Position numbers and translations under genes: made by a program
Shown here: piece by piece, positions 24,778 through 33,595 of the stretch
Position numbering within the stretch: position 1 is the stretch's first letter
Layout: every line of letters starts with the position of its first letter
Notes under the pieces: model-generated
Told to the model about the DNA's origin: nothing
What the model saw: only the letters and a program-made list of their open reading frames with translations
Database searches by the model: none
Assembly (NCBI GenBank): GCA_002717515.1
Contig: PBEC01000010.1
Coordinates: 109,007-173,006 of the forward strand
Direction: 5' to 3'
Origin: Flavobacteriales bacterium
GTDB taxonomy: Bacteria; Bacteroidota; Bacteroidia; Flavobacteriales_C; GCA-002722245
DNA: 64,000 nucleotides

Positions 24778-25716
24778 ATGGAATATCGAATTGAAAAATT
24801 AACCGATGACAATATAGCGGATTTACTCCCGATTTATAAAAGTGCTTTTTCAACTGATATTGAGTTGTCAGAATTGAGAGCTAAATTTGATACTTCCAAT
24901 TTCGGTCTAAAAAATGTCGGTTTCATCGCGTACTCATCGGAAGGAGAAGGAGCAGCATTCTATGGCGTTTTTCCCTGTGAAGTTCTCATTAATGGTGAAA
25001 AAGTTTTAATTGCTCAATCAGGAGATACAATGACGCATAAAAATCATCGTAGAAAAAACCTGTTTGTAATACTTGCGGAGAAAACATTTGATTTTTGTAA
25101 AAACAACGATATCCATATGGTATATGGTTTTCCCAATGAGTTCTCCTACATGGGATTTATTAAAAAGTTAAAGTGGTCTCACGACGAAAGCATTCGTGCT
25201 TATCATATACGATGTAAATGTATTCCTTTCCTTAGGTTAAAATCGATTTTTCCTTTTTTAACACCGTTCTTAAATAAAATAAAGCGTAAAAAATTTGAGC
25301 GAATTCAAATTCAGGGAAAACCTTTTCAATCAAATCTGCTGGAAGTTAATCAGTATGGTGTTTTAAGAGATGAAAAATTCCTTAACTACAAGTCTTATTC
25401 TAAAAAATACTTTCTTTCGATAAGTGGAGTTCAAGTCTGGGTAAAACCAAAAGAAATGTTTTTACTTGTGGGTGATGTTTCAGCATGTTCTGATGAAAAG
25501 TTTTATTTGGTATTAAAACAATTAAAGAAATTGTGTTTTAGCGTTGGTATACCGCATTTAAGATTTCATACCAGTCCTGGAACAAAACTAGAGCGTTTGA
25601 TTAAACCAATATCAACCAAGCATGAAATTGAATATCCAATCGGGTACATTAAGTTAAATAATCAGGTTGAGGTAGAGAGAATAAAATATAATTTAGCGGA
25701 CTACGACACATTTTAG
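24778..25716 (+). CDS. GNAT-family N-acyltransferase
   Basis: A 312-aa protein. Residues about 1-160 form a GNAT domain, with the acyl-CoA/pantetheine loop region 'QSGDTMTHKNHRRKNLFVILAEKTF' and 'VYGFPNEFSYMGFIKKL'. The C-terminal half (about 170-312) may be a second, degenerate GNAT-like lobe, as in other polysaccharide-locus members of this size. It lies 11 bases after the SDR gene. The simplest reading is that it transfers the acyl group made by the KAS III/ACP/SDR set, or an acetyl group, to the amino group of a sugar. The assignment to that acyl group is inferred from position only. Confidence 0.75.
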   Translation: MEYRIEKLTDDNIADLLPIYKSAFSTDIELSELRAKFDTSNFGLKNVGFIAYSSEGEGAAFYGVFPCEVLINGEKVLIAQSGDTMTHKNHRRKNLFVILAEKTFDFCKNNDIHMVYGFPNEFSYMGFIKKLKWSHDESIRAYHIRCKCIPFLRLKSIFPFLTPFLNKIKRKKFERIQIQGKPFQSNLLEVNQYGVLRDEKFLNYKSYSKKYFLSISGVQVWVKPKEMFLLVGDVSACSDEKFYLVLKQLKKLCFSVGIPHLRFHTSPGTKLERLIKPISTKHEIEYPIGYIKLNNQVEVERIKYNLADYDTF

Positions 25717-25717
25717 T

Positions 25718-26746
25718 ATGATAAAAAAACTTCTTGAATCGATTTTGCATAGGTCCTCCTATCTTACAAATACACTATATTCAGGAGAGGGGTATATTTT
25801 TATGTTGCACCGGATATTACCCATTGAGGAAAAAATAAAGTTTGACTACAATTCATCATTAGCAATAACCCCGAAAGGATTAGAGGACTTTATTCGGCAG
25901 TTTCAAGAAAATAACTTTGATATTATCTCTTTAGATGATGCTTTTTTTAGATTGAAAAAACCTAAAAAAAATAAGTTTATCTGTTTCACAATCGATGATG
26001 GCTATAAGGATAATTTAACTTTCGGATTGCCTGTTTTTGAGAAAATGAATGTTCCATTTACCGTTTACATATCCTCATGTTTTCCTGAAAATCGAGCTAT
26101 TTACTGGTGGTATTTTTTAGAAACTCATATAAAAAGAAATGAATCTATTGACTTGTCATCAATTGGAATCAATTTTAAGCTAAACAATCTTATTGATGAA
26201 CAATCAAAATTAGATGCTTTTCAAAAAGCATCCCAAATAATTAAGCCGCTTTCATATGAAAAGCACAAAGAATTTGCACTTAAAATCTGTGGATTAACTC
26301 AAGAAGAATTGGAGGGTTTTAATAAACAGAATAATATGACATGGGATGAGATATTCGAATTGAACAAAAGTTCATTAGTAACTATTGGAGCTCACACAAC
26401 AGACCATGTTAGCTTAAAAAATCAAAGTTTTCAAAATTCTAAAAATCAAATTCAAGAATCCATTTTATTGTTGGAGAATAAGTTGGGTGAGAAAATGAAT
26501 CATTTTGCATATCCGTATGGAGCTCTCACAGATGCGGGTAAAAATGAATTTAATATATTAAAATCACTTAACATAAAGTCAGCTGTTTACAATCATCCGG
26601 GTAGTGTTTTTAAACAACATTTAGAATTTCCCTATCAACTTCCGCGGATAGGTTTAACCGATGAAACATCAATAAGCAGATTAAAAAAATTGTTTTCGGG
26701 AAGATTGCATTTTGAATTTAATGGATCAAATAAAATACTTGGTTAA
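25718..26746 (+). CDS. Polysaccharide deacetylase (NodB homology, CE4)
   Basis: A 342-aa protein with NodB motifs: motif 1 'CFTIDDGYKDN' (catalytic/metal Asp pair) and motif 2 'IGAHTTDHVSLKN' (metal-binding His residues, H-x4-H type), then 'FAYPYGALTDAG' (motif 3-like). These are Zn-dependent enzymes that remove N- or O-acetyl groups from sugars. A central segment of about 110 residues separates motifs 1 and 2, as in polysaccharide-locus members. No signal peptide is evident, so the substrate may be a lipid-linked intermediate on the cytosolic side. The gene starts one base after the GNAT stop. Deacetylation to a free amine followed by re-acylation would fit its neighbours. Confidence 0.88.
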   Translation: MIKKLLESILHRSSYLTNTLYSGEGYIFMLHRILPIEEKIKFDYNSSLAITPKGLEDFIRQFQENNFDIISLDDAFFRLKKPKKNKFICFTIDDGYKDNLTFGLPVFEKMNVPFTVYISSCFPENRAIYWWYFLETHIKRNESIDLSSIGINFKLNNLIDEQSKLDAFQKASQIIKPLSYEKHKEFALKICGLTQEELEGFNKQNNMTWDEIFELNKSSLVTIGAHTTDHVSLKNQSFQNSKNQIQESILLLENKLGEKMNHFAYPYGALTDAGKNEFNILKSLNIKSAVYNHPGSVFKQHLEFPYQLPRIGLTDETSISRLKKLFSGRLHFEFNGSNKILG

Positions 26747-26770
26747 GTAATAATTATTTTAAAATAACTG

Positions 26771-27745
26771 GTGAAAAAAGAAGTTTCAATAATAATAGTT
26801 AATTATAAGACTCCACATCTTTTGGAGGCATGTGTTTCCAGTATTTATAAACACACTGAAGGGGTTGATTTCGAAGTTATTATTGTTGATAATGATTCAA
26901 GAGATAATTCTAAAGAATTAATCATTTCTCAATTTAAAAACGTACTGTGGATCGATTCTCAACAAAACGTAGGTTTTGGTAGAGCAAATAATATTGGTCT
27001 TAAAGAAGCCCAAGGGGATTATGTTGTGCTGATTAATTCAGATGTTGAATTATTTGAAAACTCGATACTTTTGACTTTGGACCATTTAAAAAGTATACCG
27101 AATCCAAACAAAGTAGGTTTTGTGGGCTGTAAAATAGTTCATAGGGATGGAGCTCCGCAACCTTCGTGCAATTACTGGAACCCCGGAATCCGGGAGCTTT
27201 TAGAGGCAAATGCCTTGGTAATAAAGTTCTGGCAGCGGATATTGAAACGTAAAATTTTACACGATATTGATAAATATGCTCGTTTGGATGAAAATCATGA
27301 AGTAACTCATTTGGGGGTTCCTTTTGTAATTTGTACCCGTGAAGCAATTCAAGAAAACTATTTTGACGAAAACTTTTTTATGTATTTTGAGGACTGCGAA
27401 TTAAATGCTCGGATGTCTATAAAAGGATTAAAGCATTATTATTTTTCTGGAACTTCTGTTTACCACCATATAGGAGCAAGTAATAAAGACAACGAGAAAC
27501 GAGATCGACAAATTTTTGCATCAAGGTTGTTATACATAAAAAAACGTTACTCAGCTCTTTATTACCGTTTTTTTGTATTGATTTTCAAGTTTAATTTGTT
27601 CTTGGACGGCCTTGCTGATTCCAGTCATTTGACAACAAAAAAACATAAAGTTTGGTTAAAGGTTTACAATAAAAAAGTAAATGAAATATCAGGTGTTCCA
27701 AATGAATCTTTAAACACATATTCAGATGTTCTTCAAGAATTTTAA
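26771..27745 (+). CDS. GT2-family glycosyltransferase (rhamnosyltransferase-like), GTG start
   Basis: A 324-aa enzyme of the group often annotated as dTDP-rhamnosyl or N-acetylglucosaminyl transferase: 'VSIIIVNYKTPHLLEACVSSIY', 'VIIVDNDSRDNSKELI', 'NVGFGRANNIG' and 'YVVLINSDVEL' (N-S-D in place of D-x-D), plus 'FMYFEDCELNARM' (E-D catalytic base region). The C-terminal 60 residues are basic and hydrophobic, probably a membrane-surface anchor. The GTG at 26771 is the only sensible start. The end overlaps the CotH-like gene by 20 bases. The sugar specificity is only suggested by family similarity. Confidence 0.88.
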   Translation: MKKEVSIIIVNYKTPHLLEACVSSIYKHTEGVDFEVIIVDNDSRDNSKELIISQFKNVLWIDSQQNVGFGRANNIGLKEAQGDYVVLINSDVELFENSILLTLDHLKSIPNPNKVGFVGCKIVHRDGAPQPSCNYWNPGIRELLEANALVIKFWQRILKRKILHDIDKYARLDENHEVTHLGVPFVICTREAIQENYFDENFFMYFEDCELNARMSIKGLKHYYFSGTSVYHHIGASNKDNEKRDRQIFASRLLYIKKRYSALYYRFFVLIFKFNLFLDGLADSSHLTTKKHKVWLKVYNKKVNEISGVPNESLNTYSDVLQEF

Positions 27746-28913
27746 AAAAATCATTTTAACACTACTCATTCTTTCTCTTGGGTTTGTCGGTATTTACTTT
27801 GTCGATTTATTTGGAGTACAAGAAAAGATAAACAATCAGTTTAAAAAAGTTTCATTTTATAACGCTGTAAAAGAAATTCCAAGAATTAAAATCAAGATGA
27901 AGAAAGAAGAGTACAATCAACTTATTCATCAAAGAGATACACTTCTTGAGAGAGGTAATATTCCTTGGGCGATCGATGGTACAGAGGAAAAATTAAAAGT
28001 AAAAGCTAAATTTAAATCTGGAAAAGACAAATCAAAAGGAAACATAAGAATTGCAGGTCACTTTTGGGACCATTGGAAACGAGATCCTTTTTCGATGAAA
28101 GTTAGAACAAAGTCACCGATAAATGGAAGCTCAAGGTTTAATTTGTTAAATTCAAGGACTCGAGGCCATATGACCGATTGGTTTGCACATAAATTGGAAT
28201 TGGACGCAGGGTTAAATGCCTTAAATTCAGAGTATGTGTGGGTCGATTTTAATGGTGAAGATAAAGTTTACTTGTTTGAGGGATTGTACGATCATGTTTT
28301 TTTAAAACAAAAAGGTTTTTCAAATGCTGTTTTCGTTATGGAATATACATACGACACAACTCGACAAATAAAACTTAAATTTCCAGAAAAAGAACCTTCT
28401 ACAGCCTTAGTGAAAAGATGTTCGAGTCTTTATGATAGTTTATGTTCAGGATCATTAAGTCCAATGGATTTTATCGACTACAAAAAGATGGCTAAATTTT
28501 ATGCACTGGGTGATTTGTATCAAAGTACTCATCAGTACTATCATTTTAATTTACGATACATATTTAATGGTGAAACCAATAAAATTGAACCGGTAGGCAG
28601 GGAATATTGGATTGAAGACAAAGGAGAAAACAGGGCTTTATTTTTGACTTCTCATCTTAACGATTCCACCAGAGAATATGGATATATACCTGAGGTATTA
28701 TTTAAAGACACTACTTTTAAAAAGTATTATTATAAAGAGCTTGAAGCTGTATCTCAAAAAAGTTTCTTGGATAAGGCTATAAAAAAATATCAATCTGATA
28801 TTGAACGGGGTAAAATATTACTTTGGAGAAGATATCCTTGGTTAAAGGATCCAATTGATTTTAAAACCCTCTACACTAATCAGGTGTGGCTTCGAGAAAA
28901 CTTAAATAATTAG
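27726..28913 (+). CDS. CotH-like protein, membrane-anchored (second copy)
   Basis: A 395-aa protein with one N-terminal membrane segment (residues about 5-25) and an extracytoplasmic or surface-facing CotH-like domain. Features are 'GNIRIAGHFWDHWKRDPFSMKVRTKSP', 'RFNLLNSRTRGHMTDWFAHKLELDAGL', 'YLFEGLYDHVFLKQ' and 'FNLRYIFNGETNKIEPVG', matching the order of blocks in CotH-family proteins of polysaccharide loci. CotH phosphorylates coat proteins in Bacillus spores; its role in Bacteroidota glycan loci is unknown. Unlike the copy at 738 it has no beta-helix and is not next to VTC/DUF4956 genes. It is last in a long plus-strand run and its stop overlaps the convergent GT4 gene by four bases. Confidence 0.75.
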   Translation: MFFKNFKKIILTLLILSLGFVGIYFVDLFGVQEKINNQFKKVSFYNAVKEIPRIKIKMKKEEYNQLIHQRDTLLERGNIPWAIDGTEEKLKVKAKFKSGKDKSKGNIRIAGHFWDHWKRDPFSMKVRTKSPINGSSRFNLLNSRTRGHMTDWFAHKLELDAGLNALNSEYVWVDFNGEDKVYLFEGLYDHVFLKQKGFSNAVFVMEYTYDTTRQIKLKFPEKEPSTALVKRCSSLYDSLCSGSLSPMDFIDYKKMAKFYALGDLYQSTHQYYHFNLRYIFNGETNKIEPVGREYWIEDKGENRALFLTSHLNDSTREYGYIPEVLFKDTTFKKYYYKELEAVSQKSFLDKAIKKYQSDIERGKILLWRRYPWLKDPIDFKTLYTNQVWLRENLNN

Positions 28914-30019
28914 TTGTAAATTGAAAGAATTCGGTCAATATATGGTTTGATATCATACTGAGCAGCATATTGAATCGCATATTCTGATATTCTATTATAC
29001 TGTTCAGGAGAAGTAACAATTTTTTCAATTTTTTGAGCAAAAATTTTAGGGTCTCTGTTCCATATCATATACCCATTTTTTCCCTCTTCAATAAGATCCC
29101 TATTTCCAAAACCATCTGTAGTTACTACTGGTAAGCCTGATGCCATTGCCTCAATTAACACTAAACCGAGAGGTTCAAGCTTTGCCGAGTGAATGTATAA
29201 TGTACTTTCTTTCAAAAAAATTTCTGGTTTCGAAACAACTCCTTTGAAATGGACTAAATGATCAACCCCTTTTGATTTTGCATATTTAATTACTTTAACT
29301 TTTTCTGCGCCGTCACCTAAAAAGGTTAAGTCAAAATCAATGCCTTTTTCTTTTAAAATCACAGCCACATCAATAAGTAGTTCCTGTGATTTTTTAGGGA
29401 CAAATCTTCCTACGTTTATCAGTTTTATTTTTGAATCATTTAATGTTTTGGAACTTCCCTTAAATAATTCATAGTTGATACAGTTTACGACCTGGTGAAC
29501 TTGGCTCTCAGATAATCCAAGTTCTCGGATTGCATAGTCATGACAATCTTTAGAGATTGAAATTAGTTCAACTTTAAGTGCTTTAAACTTTTTCAAATAA
29601 TGTTTTCGTTCAAACCACTGAGTAATTTTTTTCTTATTTGTCAATTGAAACAAATTCTTTTTAGCAAGCTCTTTCCTGTTGCTGTGAATATGAGAGATGA
29701 GCTTCGCAGATGTTTTGAGTTCGTAAACAATTATCTCTGCCTCGTAAAGATGAGTATGAATTACATCTGGTTTAAAATCATCAATTGAATTTTGTAGCTC
29801 TTGAATGTTTATGTGGTTTTTCCCACGAAAGGAAAGTTCAACAGATGCCTTTACTGTTTTAATTGGAATATTTGAAGTGAGCTCCTCGTATTCGTTTATA
29901 TCATAAAAAGTAATTAAAAGAACTTCATTTCCTCTTTTTAATAACTCATTAGAAATGTCAATGCAAAGGCGTTCAGCACCCCCTCTCTCAAGGCTTGGTA
30001 TGATTTGAACAATTTTCAT
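28910..30019 (-). CDS. GT4-family glycosyltransferase
   Basis: A 369-aa GT-B enzyme with 'KIVQIIPSLERGGAERLCIDISNELLKRG' (GGAE motif), 'KLINVGRFVPKKSQELLIDVAVIL' and the donor-site 'HSAKLEPLGLVLIEAMASGLPVVTT' (E-x7-E). It is the last gene of a minus-strand series that begins with the WbuX-like gene at 33558, and its start overlaps the stop of the preceding gene by four bases (ATGA type). It should build part of the repeat unit together with the two upstream GT-B proteins. Confidence 0.9.
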   Translation of the reverse strand: MKIVQIIPSLERGGAERLCIDISNELLKRGNEVLLITFYDINEYEELTSNIPIKTVKASVELSFRGKNHINIQELQNSIDDFKPDVIHTHLYEAEIIVYELKTSAKLISHIHSNRKELAKKNLFQLTNKKKITQWFERKHYLKKFKALKVELISISKDCHDYAIRELGLSESQVHQVVNCINYELFKGSSKTLNDSKIKLINVGRFVPKKSQELLIDVAVILKEKGIDFDLTFLGDGAEKVKVIKYAKSKGVDHLVHFKGVVSKPEIFLKESTLYIHSAKLEPLGLVLIEAMASGLPVVTTDGFGNRDLIEEGKNGYMIWNRDPKIFAQKIEKIVTSPEQYNRISEYAIQYAAQYDIKPYIDRILSIYN

Positions 30020-31293
30020 ATTTCTTTTAATAATTTAGTAAGTTCTTTAGTTTGATTTTTTCTTGTGAACTTAAGTGCATCCTCTGAGATTTTATCCTGA
30101 ATTAAATTTTGTCTTGAAGTGTACATTTTTATAAGTATGTTTTTGACTTCTTCAGATGAGTTTATTATTAAACCGGTTTTAGAATCAGAAATAATATCGC
30201 TTAAAACATTTTTATCGTCTTTAAAAAGAATGATTTTTTTTCTTAAGCCTATATAGTCGAATATTTTTCCTGGTATTCTTACTTCAGTTGGAGAAGCAAG
30301 AACCAATAGCGCAGAGGCTTTTTTTGCAAGAATAGAATACAATTTTATCCTTGGTATTCTATCGGTTGTTTCGATGTAAGAATTCAAAAATGGTTTATAA
30401 GAAAGTATTCTACGTCTTTCCACTTCCATAAAGTTAGTACCGTAAAATTTTATTTTGAAGTTTTCAGGATTTTGTTCGTTGATGAATAATTCCACTCCGT
30501 CCAAAAACTCCTCTAAAGGTTGGTAATCATATAAACTCCCTATGTATGCAATTTCAAAATTATCATTCGGTATTTCAGGTATAATATCAGAAAAATCATT
30601 TTCAAAAAAACCATTATAAATTGTATGTACCTTTTGATTGAGCAATGCTTCGATCCTATCGGAATAGTTTTTTGCTGCCGAAATGATTAAACTACTTGAT
30701 TTAAGAAATTTTTGCTCACGACGTTTCATAAACAATTTAAATTGAAACTGAAGAGCTTTGTTTGGTAGGTGAATTGAATCGGTAGTCCATTCATCTCTGT
30801 AATCGGCAATCCAAGGGAGTTTATATTTTTTATTCAACAAATATCCGTAGCGGAAAAGGACATAGGGTTCAACCGAAACGATAATTAAATCAATTTTTTC
30901 TTTTTTAATTATGCTTTCAGCAGCTTTATATAAGGAAGATCGGTTGTCAAATGAAAAATGGTAATATTGTCCAATATTGTATATTAGGGAAAGTAATTTT
31001 CGAAGTAAAATAAACATTCGACCCTTTTTTAAAATCAATTTATCTCTAAAATTAGGTTTGAAGGGAGCTCTAATTACACGAGAGCCTTCGAATTCTGTTT
31101 CCTCAAAAAATTGTTTTTTGGAGGCCTTGTAGTAATCTTCCTCATCTCTTATTTCGTCCCAGTGTCTGGTAACTATGATTGGCTGAAAACCGAATTCATT
31201 AAAATATTTTAACCAGCTATATGGTCTTTGTGCTCCAATAGAATTGTACGGAGGAAAATCATAAGCTAATATTAAAACTTTTTTTGTTTTCAT
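30016..31293 (-). CDS. Glycosyltransferase, WcaI/WbuB-like GT4
   Basis: A 425-aa GT-B protein starting 'KVLILAYDFPPYNSIGAQRPYSWLKYFNEFG', which is the N-terminal pattern of the WbuB/WcaI group. The donor domain contains 'EIAYIGSLYDYQPLEEFLDG' and 'LLVLASPTEVRIPGKIFDYIGLRKKIILF', in which the usual second Glu region is K-x-F-D-Y. WbuB-type enzymes add N-acetyl amino sugars such as FucNAc in other species. That is family knowledge, not shown here. It is coupled by four-base overlaps with genes on both sides of the minus-strand series. Confidence 0.85.
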   Translation of the reverse strand: MKTKKVLILAYDFPPYNSIGAQRPYSWLKYFNEFGFQPIIVTRHWDEIRDEEDYYKASKKQFFEETEFEGSRVIRAPFKPNFRDKLILKKGRMFILLRKLLSLIYNIGQYYHFSFDNRSSLYKAAESIIKKEKIDLIIVSVEPYVLFRYGYLLNKKYKLPWIADYRDEWTTDSIHLPNKALQFQFKLFMKRREQKFLKSSSLIISAAKNYSDRIEALLNQKVHTIYNGFFENDFSDIIPEIPNDNFEIAYIGSLYDYQPLEEFLDGVELFINEQNPENFKIKFYGTNFMEVERRRILSYKPFLNSYIETTDRIPRIKLYSILAKKASALLVLASPTEVRIPGKIFDYIGLRKKIILFKDDKNVLSDIISDSKTGLIINSSEEVKNILIKMYTSRQNLIQDKISEDALKFTRKNQTKELTKLLKEI

Positions 31294-32438
31294 TTTTGAA
31301 CCAGAGAAAAGTAAACTGATTTTAATTTTTCCATTTCAACTTTACGATTTCCAAAGGCACTAACTTTTTTGTAAGCAATTTCCAGTAATTCATTTGGGTA
31401 TTGAGATAATGCTTCTTCAATTTTTGATGTCAATGATTTTGAAGAATCAAGTTCGGCAGTCCAGCAAGTTCCTCCGAAAAGTTCTTTATTGTAATTTAAA
31501 TCACCAACAATAAGTGGTGTTTTAACTGCCATACACTCTAGGGCTGAGTTTGGTGTTCCATCGCTTTTGGGAACCATATAAACCAGCTTTGATGCTTTCA
31601 TAATGCTCCACATTTCGAGTTGGGTGACCTCCGTCAAAACAACAAATTTTAAACCTTTAACTTTATTAAGCGACTGATGGATTTTATTAAAATAGTTTTC
31701 TTCAGTATCAATACCTTTAATAAACACAAATGTATAATTACTCAAAATATTTTCGTCCAATTTCGAAATTGCGTCTATTTGGTATTCCATATTGTAAACT
31801 GGAGACATGTATCTAGGAGAAAAAATTATTTGTTTGTTCTTTAATTGCTTGGGCAGATGTTGATCTGAATCAACTGTTGAAATTTTCTCTATATCAACTC
31901 CTGTTTTAATTAATTCTACCCTTTTTCTGAATCCCATTAAATTTAGTTTTTCAGCCTGCAACCTACTGGTTGAAGTCACGCAATCAGCCTTAATAAATGC
32001 TTTTTTGAGTTTGTAAAAAAGCAACTTAAGATGAGGTTTTTTCCAACCAACATTCATCAAGCTGGGAATCGTAACCAATACATCGGAACCACGAGTGGTT
32101 ATTATTTTTTTTACATTTTTTATTTCATTTAACCACAAGGGTTGAGGACTACCAAAAAGAACATGAACAATTTGAATATTTTTTTCCTTTATGATATTGT
32201 TAAGGTAAAGTTTTGTTTTCTTGTTGGAAGAAGGTGATTTGAATGAAAAATCATGAAATGTAGGAAGCAGATTTATGTTTTGACTTTTAAGCAAGTGTCT
32301 TTTTTCATCATTTAATCCTTCGATGTTTTGATGTTCACAAGTAATATAAACCTTGAAACCATTTTGGGTACCAAAATAGCTCATCCATTTGATGTCATGA
32401 ATACTATATGGAACTCCAATGTAGAGAATGTTAGTCAC
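31290..32438 (-). CDS. GT4-like glycosyltransferase, N-acetyl sugar related
   Basis: A 382-aa GT-B protein: N-terminal 'ILYIGVPYSIHDIKWMSYFGTQNGFKVYITCEHQ', central 'RGSDVLVTIPSLM', donor domain 'KQIIFSPRYMSPVYNMEYQIDAI' and 'YMVPKSDGTPNSALECMAVKTPLIVG', where Ala-Leu-Glu-Cys-Met replaces the common EAMA. It begins one base after the WbuX-like gene stops, so the two are very likely co-transcribed. It may use the amidino sugar produced by its neighbours, an inference from position. Confidence 0.85.
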   Translation of the reverse strand: MTNILYIGVPYSIHDIKWMSYFGTQNGFKVYITCEHQNIEGLNDEKRHLLKSQNINLLPTFHDFSFKSPSSNKKTKLYLNNIIKEKNIQIVHVLFGSPQPLWLNEIKNVKKIITTRGSDVLVTIPSLMNVGWKKPHLKLLFYKLKKAFIKADCVTSTSRLQAEKLNLMGFRKRVELIKTGVDIEKISTVDSDQHLPKQLKNKQIIFSPRYMSPVYNMEYQIDAISKLDENILSNYTFVFIKGIDTEENYFNKIHQSLNKVKGLKFVVLTEVTQLEMWSIMKASKLVYMVPKSDGTPNSALECMAVKTPLIVGDLNYNKELFGGTCWTAELDSSKSLTSKIEEALSQYPNELLEIAYKKVSAFGNRKVEMEKLKSVYFSLVQK

Positions 32439-32439
32439 C

Positions 32440-33558
32440 TTATTCTATTCCCTTTATCTTTTTATACATTCCGTATATGAAGTTAAGTTTCTTTTCATCA
32501 TTCGGATAATCTTTATAAGATTTAGGTGGAGAATTCATAATTTCTTTAAATTCATCAACCGTTAAACCGAATTTTTTACTGATGTATTCAATTTCAGTTT
32601 TGATTTTTTCCGGATCGTATGGTTTATTTTTTAAATCGTTCAATGCTTCCTCCCTTGTCATGACACCCGCACAAATCATCGTAGAATAGGTTGCTCTTCT
32701 ATAATCAACATTAAACTTTTCAAATTGGTAATAGGATTGGACAAAACCAGTATATTTTGACTCATAATGTTTCCCTCCATAGTATTTCCATCCCAATTCA
32801 TTTTTAAGAAGTTCCATTGCTTCTTCTTTGTTGTAAGGAACATAATTTAAAATGTATACCATTTTTATTCCTTTAACAAACTTGTAATACATTTCCTTTT
32901 TGTAATCAAAAAGGGGGAAAGTTTTCATTTTAACAGAACCAAATTGTTTTTGAATTGAAGTAAGTAAAGTTTTATCTTTTGGATTATAAAACCATTTTTC
33001 AGGTAACAAACCTTCAGTTGCGTAGTTACCACCGCTTATGATGTATTTTATGTTGTGTTTTGAGGCGGCTTTATGTACAGCAGATAAAATAGCAATATCA
33101 GTGGGTATTTCGACTTCAACAATAGAAGATTTTAAAACTGAGAGTTGAATGTCTTTAAATTCTTCCCAATCCAAAACATGGCTTATATAATCAACACCTA
33201 ATTTCTGACAAACGTTTTTTATATTATTAACTGCTTCTTCAGAGTTCCATCCGTTATCCAAGTGCACGCACAAAGGTCTCAATCCAAGATTTTTAACCAA
33301 ATAAGCAACATAGCTACTATCGATACCGCCAGATACGCCAACTACACAGTCATAATTGTTATTTGCTCCATTTTTCTTAATTTCTGCAACAATACGCTTA
33401 AGCTCATTATCAGATGATTCTCCCTGATACGTTAATTTTGAGATTCGGTCGAAATAATCATTACAGTGGTTGCAATTCCCTTTTTCGTCAAATACGATTT
33501 CAGGATCAGAAGTGTCTAAAACACATCTATTACATATTTTATATTCCTTATTAGCCAT
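32440..33558 (-). CDS. N-acetyl sugar amidotransferase (WbuX/WbpG/PseA family)
   Basis: At 372 aa it is the normal family length. Two CxxC pairs (CNRCVLD...CNHC) form the N-terminal zinc site. The ATP-pyrophosphatase P-loop 'VGVSGGIDSSYVAYLV' follows, then 'VHLDNGWNSEEA' and 'ISGGNYATEG'. The family converts a sugar N-acetyl group to an acetamidino group with ATP and ammonia. The ammonia comes from HisH through a HisF2 subunit, both encoded immediately upstream (34980 to 33596). This set is known from P. aeruginosa O-antigen loci and acetamidino-modified nonulosonate pathways. It has its own minus-strand TACATTTG box, so it can be transcribed apart from hisH/hisF2. Confidence 0.92.
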   Translation of the reverse strand: MANKEYKICNRCVLDTSDPEIVFDEKGNCNHCNDYFDRISKLTYQGESSDNELKRIVAEIKKNGANNNYDCVVGVSGGIDSSYVAYLVKNLGLRPLCVHLDNGWNSEEAVNNIKNVCQKLGVDYISHVLDWEEFKDIQLSVLKSSIVEVEIPTDIAILSAVHKAASKHNIKYIISGGNYATEGLLPEKWFYNPKDKTLLTSIQKQFGSVKMKTFPLFDYKKEMYYKFVKGIKMVYILNYVPYNKEEAMELLKNELGWKYYGGKHYESKYTGFVQSYYQFEKFNVDYRRATYSTMICAGVMTREEALNDLKNKPYDPEKIKTEIEYISKKFGLTVDEFKEIMNSPPKSYKDYPNDEKKLNFIYGMYKKIKGIE

Positions 33559-33583
33559 TATAATTTCCCTTGCGAAAAGACTA

Positions 33584-33591
33584 CAAATGTA
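33584..33591 (-). promoter_or_regulatory. Bacteroidota -7 box upstream of the WbuX-like gene
   Basis: The minus strand reads TACATTTG, an exact TAnnTTTG match, in the 37-base gap between the HisF2 stop and the WbuX-like start. A promoter here would uncouple the amidotransferase and the glycosyltransferases from the genes upstream. Confidence 0.5.
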
Positions 33592-33595
33592 TCAA

